Below are positions 50,301 to 60,201 of a stretch of DNA of 64,000 nucleotides, in pieces; position 1 is the first letter of the stretch; the number at the start of each line of letters is the position of its first letter. The notes below the pieces were generated by a model that searched no databases, was not told the DNA's origin, and worked only from the letters and a program-made list of their open reading frames with translations. Location of the stretch: positions 5,460,001 through 5,524,000 of the forward strand of contig JAJNNQ010000002.1 in NCBI GenBank assembly GCA_027886175.1. Direction: 5' to 3'. The translations under genes and the position numbers were made by a program. This stretch comes from Phylloscopus collybita (Eukaryota > Chordata > Aves > Passeriformes > Phylloscopidae).

Positions 50301-53300
50301 CTGGGAACTCCAGGAAAATTAGATACTTGTCTCATGAGGTTCATCTGGTGGGGAGATTTTATAATATTTATCTCTCTCTTTCTTCCCACCCCCATCCCCC
50401 TTTTAATTCATAGCAGTTTAGGCTTTTCATTTAAACTTTGAAATTATCCTAAGAGAATGCTGTGAATGAACACCATTTTCCAGTAGAAGGCCTTTATTAA
50501 ACATTTTTGATTAGCCTTTTTGATTGTTGAATTTTAAAAGGTTTCCTCTTGGCATGGTAATTCAAGCTTTAAGAAGGAAATTTCTTATGAAAGGACTCAG
50601 TGGTTGGTTATAAAAAAATGCAAACAGATGTGGTTAGCAATAAAATCACACCGTGATGTCTTTTAATTCCATATTAATATGTAATTGAGTAATAAAATAG
50701 TGGCCTAATGTTTTGCATGCTGCAGTTTTACATGCCCATAATTTATCCTGTAATGTTACCTGGCTTTCTTAATCTCATCACGGTTTAAAATTGGAATTTC
50801 ATTATTGGAATTAAATATTATTTCTGCTACACTTTATATCTGACTCTGCCAGGCAGCACTGAAAACCTTCAGGACAATTTACTACAAGCTAAAATTGCTG
50901 TTTTTCTTTCAGCATAAGACACAAATTAGACAAAACTGCATCTTCCAGTAATGTGGTTAATATACAGAAGCTGAGCTCTATTAAAAAAAAAAAAAGGTTT
51001 TTATTTATAATTAAGAGTAGGATAACCACTAAGCCTATAAAGCCATCAACCAGAGTTGATAGTGGGATTTTAATGCCACAGATATTCTGTGGTTTTTAGG
51101 AATCTGTAATCTTTCAAAAGCCTTACAAAGCCCTGAAAGCTCTCTAGGAGAATTGCTTACCAACCCACTTTGAATGCATCTGAAACAGATTTAATTTACA
51201 GTGATCTTTCAGCAGAGCTTCTCTATAGATTCAGTTCCCTCTGGCTCACTCTTACATCTAAATCTATCTTATAGAACAATCTTCCTGGCTTTAGTGATAC
51301 CCCAAATAAATATATAATTATGCTTGTTCCTGTAAGTCATGACCATTTCCATAGGATGGAACAATAGATGTGGGATTTGTTTGAATTTGATGTTAACACA
51401 GTCACTCATGCAGCTCCAGTGCTCTGCAGACAGAATGCTTTCGACTTCAGCAAAAAAAATTAAATTAAACCCACAAAATAGAAACCATCAGATGATTCCA
51501 GGGCTCTTTTGTTATCTCTAAGCTGGGCTTTTTTTAGAGATTCCTCAGCAAGGCACAGGGTTTCTGAACTGTAGTTTTTACTCATTTTCAACAGCACATT
51601 AAGAAAAAAAACCACATAGCAAACGTAATATGGATAGTTAATTTGTGAATCTTGCAAACCATAAATGTTGCATTTAAAAGCAGAGGTAGATTAGCTTTTT
51701 AGCAGGAGCTGGTGTTATCTGGAAAGTTTTACTGGAAAATGAGATTTTCTTTTGAAAATGCTCCTTCAGCAAAGCTCTGTTGGCAGAGGCAAAGGCTTTG
51801 GGAAGCACTGTGGGCTCTGTGTGTAATACCATGGGATGAAACCTGGTCTGTTGTGTCCTCCAAAAAGTCACCTGTGACTTTTGGGGCCTCACTGGCTTTT
51901 TGCCCACAGGGCATAATGAACATGGTCTTGAGAAAAGGCCTTATTTTAGACATTCTCCCAGGAAAACAGCATCCCCCTTGGTAAATCACATGTATTTTAT
52001 CTCAAATATATATTATTTCTGCTACTTTGAAATGTACTGTCAGTCACCACAAGCCTCAATTTATTGGTGAAAATGCTGCATGTTATCAGTTTTTTATATA
52101 TTTCAGTACATTTTGTTTTCTTAAACCTAGTCATAAAAGTCCATACCTTTTCCACTGACAATTTTAATAGAAATTCAGCCTTAGCAGAATCCATATTCAG
52201 CAAGATGCTGCATCTGCCCAAATCCTTTCACAGAGAAAAATATTCTTTCTGTGGCTGAATTAGAGATAGGAAAGGATGTAATAAATTCCACATGTTTTAA
52301 AAAAAGCTGGAGGAAACTGATGTTGAAGGTTCTGGAAGATTGTGTGTACTCACTCTACTGAGCCAATAGGTACAATGTATTTCTAAAAAAAAACCATGTT
52401 CAGATCCAACCTTTTATTAAGTTTTGGCCTCTCAGTGTTCAGGATCTTAAAAGTAAACTTTTTTTTCTTCACAGAAAAAAAGACTGATTCAGGGGAAATT
52501 TATCCTATTTGCTATGAATTTGAGAATTCAGGAGCCAACTCATGCCACAGAATGAAATAATTTTTGAGATTTTTTTTCCCCTGAGATGTTTTAAAATAAG
52601 TTGCACATCTGATTAAGGATTTATTCTGTGATATTTTTTTGTTTGTTTTTTGTTTGTTTGTTATAATTTGCTCTTCATTGAATCCTTTGTGTCACAGACT
52701 TGAGCACATCCCAGATGAGACTATTCTACTCCTAAGACATCTTGAAATTTTTAGCATGCAATTTTAGCACATAATTACTATTTAGTCAAAAGTGTCTTTC
52801 CACTATCTTCATCTTTGCCACTGTGAAGAAAATGTAACCCTCACCTTTTCTCTATAGAAAGAGGCAATTTTTGGAAAATATTTGAGATCCTTTCAATATA
52901 CATGTAATTATCTGTGTGGATGTATCTGAACATTTTGCTGTGCTGAAGGCTGACAAATGGATTTCCTGTAATTTTGAAATTCCCCTGCACATGACAGGTG
53001 ACTGAAAAGTGAAGTTACATAAACTTCCAGATCAAAGGATGCTTCTCTCAAGGTGCTCTGCTGTGTGACACTGTATGAGAATGAAGCACCTGCCTGGAAG
53101 CAAATATTTATTCTTGTTTTCCTTTGAACATTAGACATATTAAAAATAGCAGCTCCAAAGGAGGTTGCATTCTTGAAGTCTCAGCCATTTATTTGCCTGC
53201 AGTAACCTTTTTACACCTACAACTATTCTGAATGAAGTTTCACTGCTGCCTGGCAAATCACCAGACAATGGATTGTTTCCTTTTGAAGCACAAAGAAACT

Positions 53301-53412
53301 AGCAGTTTTGGGAGATTTTTTTTGTATATCTGTAATTTCAAGGATTGGTGGCAGCAGAGAAAGAAAAAGCTCTTTTCAGCCATTTCAGGTACTGGTTTAT
53401 TCACATGTATTA
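44361..53412. other. Unannotated unique DNA
   Basis: About 9 kb with no recognised gene or repeat family. Short A or T runs occur near 47680, 47850 and 50983. The part 50460-50860 is strongly AT-rich with TAAT/ATTA-type motifs. It has the texture of a conserved non-coding element, which remains untested. Open frames are at most 116 codons and unsupported. Confidence 0.55.
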
Positions 53413-53417
53413 GGTAT
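53413..53417. repeat. Target-site duplication, left, GGTAT
   Basis: GGTAT directly before the LTR is repeated exactly at 54164-54168 directly after it. A 5-bp duplication is the length typical of ERVL-type integration. Confidence 0.85.
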
Positions 53418-54163
53418 TGTCTTGGTTTGGAAAGACAGGTATCAGCCAGGGAAAGCTGGAGTTTCCCTTAGAATGGGGAATGTAAACCCCTCACCCCCAC
53501 CAAATTATAATTTTGCCATTAAGGGCTTTCAGGCAAAGATTTGGGAATAGGAATAACAGTTCTTTACTGGGAATATTAACAATACAAATGTAGTAGAAAA
53601 ACAAAACCACCCAACCAAACAGCAAACAAACAACAATTTTGGAAAACCCTGACAGAGTCAGATCTACAACCTAACACCCTGTTGGTCAGGGTGTTGGAAG
53701 CAGTCCAAAAGTGAGTCCTCCTGGAGTGGCAGATGTGGTTCTGTTGGAGCAGAGATGATCCTGTAGAACAAGGGTCCAGTGATGGTGAGAAGGGATCCAG
53801 TCTTCCTCCAGGAATCGGGTGAAGCTGGATCCTTTCTTGTTCCTGTGTCTCAGTTTTATCCAGGTAGGAATGGTTGGCTCCCCACACTGGGTGGAGCATC
53901 TCACAATGGGATGATGTAATGTGGATAGTCTGTTTTGGGGATGTGTCTTAATGGTCCATGAGCAGAGAATATCTCCCTGGAGGGAGGAGGGGTGGTGAAA
54001 GAGATAAGAAACACTGCCCCACCTGGTTTGAACAGCTGGCCCATTATCAAAAGGCACCTGCCCCCCCTCCTCCCAGAGTTACAAGAGATAAAGAAGAACA
54101 TTTCCCCAACTGCTTTCAGCAGATGAAACAGAATACACATTTTTGGTTCCATAACCCAAGACA
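53418..54163 (-). mobile_element. Solo LTR of an endogenous retrovirus, ERVL-like, copy 2
   Basis: This 746-bp block begins TGTCTTGG and ends CCAAGACA on the plus strand, a perfect 8-bp inverted terminal pair. The 5-bp duplication GGTAT flanks it on both sides. It aligns end to end with the reverse complement of 10184-10888, so the two are members of one LTR family in opposite orientation. The conserved TATA-like block (plus strand 'cagttttatccaggtagg', about 53851) sets its transcription sense on the minus strand. No gag, pol or env sequence remains. Intact ends and duplication suggest it is younger or better preserved than copy 1. Confidence 0.95.
53673..53695 (-). repeat. LTR-internal hairpin, copy 2
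   Basis: Arms AACACCCTG (53673-53681) and CAGGGTGTT (53687-53695) pair perfectly around the loop TTGGT. This is the orthologous position of the hairpin at 10631-10651. The stem is kept while the loop varies by one base between copies (ACCAA here versus ACTAA in LTR sense). Confidence 0.75.
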
Positions 54164-54168
54164 GGTAT
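54164..54168. repeat. Target-site duplication, right, GGTAT
   Basis: Exact partner of 53413-53417. Confidence 0.85.
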
Positions 54169-56874
54169 ATGGAGGAAGAGCTGATAGATTTTGGCACAAA
54201 ACTCTGAAGATGAATCCTGTAACCTTTAAATTGTGTTCTCCAAGGTTCACACTCCACCTTTGCTGTTGTTCTTGGGATACCCATATGAGTGACTCTGGGT
54301 AATGCTAAGCAACTCTTCTATCCTTTCTGTAGTCCTGGCATTTTCTATCTCCTCCAAGGACCTTGGTAACAAAATGTTTCAACTGTTTTGCTGGCAAAAG
54401 CTGCAGAAATTTTTAACATCTGCCCCATTTGCATGCTGCCTTTTGATGATCCACCATGAGCAAACTCTGCCTGCCTAAACTGCAATAAGCTTTAAGGCAA
54501 TTATTGCTTCCCTCAGTGATCCATGGAAAATCATATCTCTGCTCATTTAAGAAAATGCAAAGCTTTTCCTCCTTTCAGGGCTTATGTCTTGCCTTGCTGA
54601 TGGGATGGTAACACCTCTGGTGCTGGTCATAAGCCCTTTAAGGTTCTAATGCAGCCAAGTGTAAATACATAAATAATCCACTGATTTGACTTCATCTGCC
54701 TGTGCTCCCTCTGTGTCGGCTTAGAGCTTCCCAGGCACCCTGGGATTGGTGCTCACCACAGGCAGGCAGTCCATGGCTGAAATAATTTTTGTAAAGTAAA
54801 AGAGCATGTGCATATGGTAATATTTATGCACTAATCTTCTTTTCTGAGGCTGAGGCTACTCTAAGAAATTGTCTCACAGTTGATTTTTTTTTTTTTTTTA
54901 ACGCACCAGTAGTGGTGGAAACTTTATCACTTTGAAGTTTCTAGTGAAGTTTATGATCCATTGTTCTTTAAAGTGGTGCATGAATGAATGATTTTGCCTA
55001 GAATCTAAAATGGTGAACTTGATATTGAGCACTAAATTGTCTTAGGGGTATACTTCAGTCGTTCCTGAAGTCCAATTTTCTATTTGAGATAAAATTGTCT
55101 GATGAGTAACTCCTTCCTGATAGTCACCTATGCTGTATCCTTTGTTGTTTATATATCTTATATTTTTAGTTTTATTTAGAAAGTATCCACAAACTTGTTT
55201 TGCTGTCTACAATGTATTTAATAATTTTAGGTCACATGCAGATGTCATCTGAAGAGGTGAACACTGAAGAAGGAATCAACAGCGTTCCCTTCCTGGCAAG
55301 GCACAGTTGCTACTTCAGGAATGTTAACTGCAAATTGAATGTCAGCAATGGATGCAATCCAACAGGATATTCTCCTGAGCTTCCCAGATCCACAGATGTT
55401 TCCATCTGCTGATGCCACCAAAGGTTTGTTAAGAAGGAAATGCCAGAAGTGAAAAATTTGCACAACTACTGAAGTGGTTTCTTGCTAAAAATACATTTGA
55501 ATGTAATAAGAAACCTGGGCATAAGGATTCTAATGAGGGGAACTTCACAGAAACTGAGATGAGCTGCAAGTTGGTCACCAGCAGGTAAGCTGCAGTACTT
55601 CTCTCAGAAATAAAATGTCTACTTGTAAAAGACAAGCACTAATGGACTGTTGGGTAAGTGCAATAGATTAGATGAGGATGGACAAGCTGAAAATAACTTG
55701 GTGAAGTTGATGGGTGGAAGGATTCCTACTGTTGCCCATATAAGTGCTGCAGAAATTTTCTGTCCTGGTAGTTATTAAAATTGTACATAAAATCAAGATA
55801 AATAAAACCAGAGTACTGTTAACATCAACAATATATACTCTGCAACAGAAAATGCTGCATTCACCAGCAATGAGCCTTTTGCTAAGGTTTTCCTAACTCC
55901 AGATTTCCCAGAAGGAAGAGTTGAAGATTCACAGGTGAGAAATGACATCTAAGTACACGAGATGATCTTGCTTTGAAACATATCACAATTACATCTTCTT
56001 TTGCTAAATTATCAAGAGAGACAAACAAAAGTAGTTCATCAACCATACCAGAAGTACTAATAAATTATTTGATTGATACCGTATGTTAATGCAGGTGAAA
56101 AAAAAAATCTACTGAAATAACATTCTGCTTTTATTTGCTCTGGTCACTAGTTTTTTTGTTTGTTTGATTTTTTTTTTTTTAATTGTGGTGCCATCATTCT
56201 CTTAGCAAATCAATGAATTAACTATACTGTTCCACAGGATTTAGCTATTGAAAGTCAGAATTTGTTTCATAACAAGATGTTGTGTTTACAGGAAACATTA
56301 GTCTTGTGTGTTTGCTGCTCTAGCTCTGAATAATTTAAGTAGAATAGAGAGGTGGCTGAGTGTGGGTGTTTATTTTACACTGAGCTGGATAACTCTGTTG
56401 GTTGATTTCTTTACCTGGCTGTTAAAGCTGGAAAGAGTAAACAGAGAAAAGTCAACATCACAGAATTGCAGAACAACATTTAGAGAAATATTTTTGCATT
56501 TCTGCTTTACAGATACCAGAAAAGATTGCAAAAGCTGAGAGGGAGCAAAGGATCTGCATGCTCGCAAATATTATTTGATGGTTATAGGTCCGTCCCACTT
56601 ATAGAACAAATGTGGTTGAAACAAGAAGTGCTGTTGACAAGGCTTTAGGAGAATGGGATATTTCTGATCATTAGAGCTGCAGGAAGACATAGAAAGTCAT
56701 AGAATTAAGGTAGTGTTCAGTATTTACAAGGAAATGTCAATTAGAGATGCTGAGAAATGAAAGAGAGGATAAACACAAACATTTATTTAAAGAACACAGG
56801 TGCAGGTTACAAATCTCAAATGAGAAGTTCCTTTAACACATCAATCTATTCTGAGGGTGAAAAGCAAATGCACC
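54169..56874. other. Unannotated unique DNA
   Basis: No gene is recognised. T-rich runs lie near 54884 and 56168. A 70-codon plus-strand frame at 55200-55412 follows a stretch resembling a splice acceptor ('taataattttag' near 55220), but nothing else supports an exon. Confidence 0.5.
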
Positions 56875-57125
56875 TGTAATAACAAGGGGTTTGTCCCATG
56901 AGAATCAGTAAAGAAAATATGTAAACAATCCAAGAATAGATAGATTTGATGGACAAGTACAACACCTTTTGCTAACCAACAGAAAAATTAACAAGAAAGC
57001 TATTAACCAATTAAAGTTGCCCACGAGGTTTGTAAAAGCTGTATAAAGGACAGCATGCAGCCATAATAAAGGGAGCCTTCTGAAGATTTTACTGTGTCAC
57101 TCTATATGTCATGGCTGCCTCAACA
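56875..57125 (+). mobile_element. Probable short solo LTR, plus strand
   Basis: The segment has an LTR-like promoter layout on the plus strand: 'accaattaaag' (CAAT-like, about 57006), 'tgtataaagg' (TATA box, about 57041), then 'cataataaaggg' (polyadenylation signal, about 57062) within 25 bases, and a possible TG...CA frame from TGTAATAACAAGG to CCTCAACA. The TATA and AATAAA spacing suits a compact avian LTR. I could not find a clean target duplication or retroviral genes, so both ends are approximate. Confidence 0.55.
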
Positions 57126-57405
57126 ACAACACTGATTTTCCTGCTTGGCTTTTCAGGAAGCTTTAATGAATGGGACCTTAGAACAGATTTTGCTGGTGAG
57201 AGAGAGCTGGTAAACTGAAGACATTTTGCAATGCCACTGTCAGTGACTGCCTTTACCAACCCTCCTGTGCCAAATGGGGTGGATGTGACACTGATCACCC
57301 TGCTCCTGCCTCTGGGGTGTGCAGACCCAGGCTGCTCCTGATGGGGGAACACAGTGCTGGGCATGACACCTGCCCTGTGGATGCCAATGGAAATTGCTTG
57401 GGTAG
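57126..57405. other. Short spacer between two LTR-like segments
   Basis: About 280 bp with no recognised gene. No primer-binding site or polypurine tract was seen next to either LTR. I therefore see no sign that this is retroviral internal sequence, and the two LTRs are probably independent insertions. Confidence 0.45.
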
Positions 57406-57865
57406 TGTGGTAACCGGGGAGGATGGTGATGAGAGATCTCTGGAGTCAAGGCTGGTCTTGGAGCAGTGGTTTATTGCACAGGGCGTGGGTGAAGGGGCCC
57501 TGCTGAGAGCTGCCAGCTGCAGCTCAGAGCAGAGCCGAGAAAGAGAGAAGAGAAAGAGCAAGAGAGTGAAGTAAGAGCAGTCAGAGAAGTAAGAGCGCTA
57601 AGTTCCCATTACAATACATTAAATCTTCTTCTATACTGAATATTCTAACTTACACCAACCAATCTAATACAAGATACAAATCCTATAGCATCTACATACA
57701 GCCTATAAGAATCATTACATTACCATACTGTGTTATATTTTAAACCCTAAAAACTACTCTTTGGACCCCTCCTGCCAAGCTAGTAGGATCAGCTCTGACC
57801 CTTGGACTTTTGGTTAGGAGAAGGGCATTGTTTAATCAAAAGGGGATTACCTTCAGCCAGCCACA
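57406..57865 (-). mobile_element. Probable LTR of another endogenous retrovirus, minus strand
   Basis: About 460 bp bounded by TGTGGTAACC and CAGCCAGCCACA on the plus strand, giving TGTGG/CCACA ends. In minus sense it carries AATAAA (plus 'tttatt' at 57470-57475) followed by 'ccactgctccaagaccag' and a short tail to the CCACA-type end, as expected for an R-U5 junction. A CT-rich tract precedes the signal in minus sense. Flanking bases (GGGTAG and CTATTG) do not form a direct duplication, so the boundaries or the history are uncertain. Confidence 0.65.
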
Positions 57866-58874
57866 CTATTGTTCTCCAGTTGTCCAGTAACTAAGGCTTC
57901 AGTCATCAAAACCTGCTTTCAATTCTGTTTCACTTATAGATTTCATATTCTCAAAACCTAAGCAGTCATATTTATAAGGCTTTCCTTTTTCATCTTCCCC
58001 AACAGGTAGGTCGAGGTAGCCAGCTGCAAAGCTGCCTTGGAGGCTGTGAAATGCAGCTCTCTCCATTTTGGACCTAGCAGTGGATGCAGGTGCACTGGCA
58101 AAGCACCTGGGTGTGCAGTCATGCACAGGTGTGGCCAATCAAAAGGCTGATGCTGAAGAGAGAAAGAGCTCATTAGATTACTTCAATGAATAAGGTAACA
58201 CAAGGGGGATGAAGTGTTTGAAGTATTTATCAAGTGTCTTCCAAGTGCCTCACCTTATGTCTTTTTATCAGAGGAAAATACTGGGTTGTGCCACTTGCAA
58301 AAAAGGAGTATATTATAAATTTTTAGTTCTTTGTATGTAATAAACCTCTCTTTTTGAGTAATAAGCACTGTGTTTTAAGAGCAAAACTAAATTTATTGCA
58401 AGATTAAAGGTTATCACTTTTCAAATCACCATACTGCTTCTGAGCTATACTTCAGGGAGGGATATTTTACCTAAATCATATTTGTGCCCACAGAAAAATT
58501 CAAAGAACATTTTCAGACTTGGCCTGAACATGTGAAGTTGTAGAAACAATTAATTTTTCTGAAGTGGATATTATTGGTGACCAGAGTTTTCTTCCTGCTG
58601 CATGGCATTTCATTACTGAATTCAGGAGTAATTACTGGGAGCAAATCACATTTTCAGAAACTTTAAGTGGAAAGCTAAACCCTTGTTTTTCAATTTATGT
58701 TGTCAATTCAATGAGGAATTATCCAATTCTACAGAATTGGGCATTTTGTAGAAAAAGAGCTTCCCCCTTTTTTCTTCCCATTACCTGCTGTTGGATCATG
58801 GGGAATGTAAATTTACACACAATTTACACACCATTTATACATTTACAGGTTGTAAATCTATTGGGAATATCATG

Positions 58875-58879
<5 letters not shown>
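57866..58879. other. Unannotated unique DNA
   Basis: No gene is recognised. A 79-codon minus-strand frame (57899-58138) and a 103-codon plus-strand frame (58564-58875) have no motif. Near 58811-58850 there is an imperfect 'atttacacac'-type short repeat. Confidence 0.5.

Positions 58880-58926
<47 letters not shown>
58880..58926. repeat. T47 homopolymer followed by short (TG)n
   Basis: Forty-seven consecutive T, then 'aatgtgtgtatgtgtgtg' to about 58945. In minus sense this is a long A tail, which would fit a retroposed sequence ending here. No recognisable transcript body or AATAAA lies just upstream in that sense. Length calls in such runs are often unreliable. Confidence 0.9.
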
Positions 58927-58929
<3 letters not shown>

Positions 58930-58945
58930 GTGTGTATGTGTGTGT

Positions 58946-60172
58946 TTTAAACATTTCTGCAGTTCAGAGCAAACTTCCAGACTTAGGAGGTTTATTCCTG
59001 TCTCCCTGGAGTCAGTGGGTGTTGTGCTATTGATTCCCACAGAGGGAAGACTGAATTGTCCAGAATGCAGCTCTGGATTTGTCCCTTTGCTGTTTTCCCA
59101 GTGCTGGCAGAGGGATGATGTGGATGAGAGCAGAGCAGGTGGTTTGAAAGCACCAACTGAGACACTGATTTTAGTTTTAGGTCAAAAATTACTCTTCTCT
59201 AGGTACCCAATGAGAAATATGATGGCAAGCACTTAGCTGAGGTTTAGCAGACCATCCTCACTGAGGAAAAATACAGTGCACTTCATGAAGTGTATCCCCT
59301 GGGTGACTCCTGCTGAGTTAAATGGGACTAAAGCAAACAATTAAAGTTTGTCTTTGAAGCATTTTTTCACCCTGATCAATGTATTTGGTGGCTACTAAAA
59401 GTATTTTATTTTAGCATGGTGTCCTAGCAGGTACAACAAGGTTTCATCTCCTTGCACTTCTGACAGCAGCTTTTCCCCACTGTACTTCAGATGTGTGTGA
59501 GAAAAGTCACTTTAATTTAGCAAGAGAAAATATCTTCAAAACTATTTTAATTATTTTAAGATGAGTTTTCGTGAAGACTTTCTTCCAATCTTCTTAGGGT
59601 TTCTCTTTAGTTCTTATCACTGAGAGAACATTGTTCTTTTACCCTGAGATGGAGAAAATAAAGTTTAGGACAGAAATAATGAACTTTTTTTCTTTGTAAT
59701 TTATTTTTTAAGCTTAAATGTTACTGTACTGGATACTTTCCATGGCACTGATAATAACAATGAAAGATCAGCCATAGATCATAGAATATTGTGGTGTAAT
59801 GGATAATGAATTAAATGCATTTTCTTTTGTATAAACTTCTTAATGTATAAACTACACTTTCTTTTATTCTGAGTCAAGTTGAAGTTACATGTGACATTCA
59901 GATCAAGGAGAGGATTTTGAATGAAATGTTTCATTATCTCCTAATAGAACTGTAAATACTAATGCAGGTGTTCCTAGGTAGTAACTCTCTTCAAAATATG
60001 GTCTGACTGTAGAATGCTTTAGTTCATAATAACATTTAGTGTATTTCTATATTAACACCAAGAGAAACAAAGATGGGGCAAACCACAGCTGATCTTGAGG
60101 TCTGTGTTAACCCTGGGTTTAGCCTAGTGTTGATCTAATCCTCATTGCTGAATGAGATAGAAGGAATTGAGC
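58946..60172. other. Unannotated unique DNA
   Basis: No gene or repeat is recognised. The 59500-59960 part is AT-rich. Confidence 0.5.
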
Positions 60173-60201
60173 TGTGATTCTGTGATTCTGTGATTCTGTG
60201 A
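60173..60201 (+). repeat. CR1: (TGTGATTC)3 octamer array, CR1-tail-like
   Basis: Three perfect TGTGATTC units plus TGTGA. CR1 elements end in tandem octamers of this kind (compare 'ttctatgattctat' at 24301-24314). The sequence just before it shows no convincing CR1 body, so it may be an extremely truncated CR1 or an independent microsatellite. Confidence 0.6.

Noticed and set aside
55200..55412. Possible exon after a weak acceptor-like tract
   Set aside because: The acceptor is poor in pyrimidines, no donor in frame stands out, and the translation matches nothing I know.
57899..58138. 79-codon minus-strand frame next to an LTR
   Set aside because: No recognisable retroviral or cellular domain, and no primer-binding site or polypurine tract nearby to suggest proviral internal sequence.
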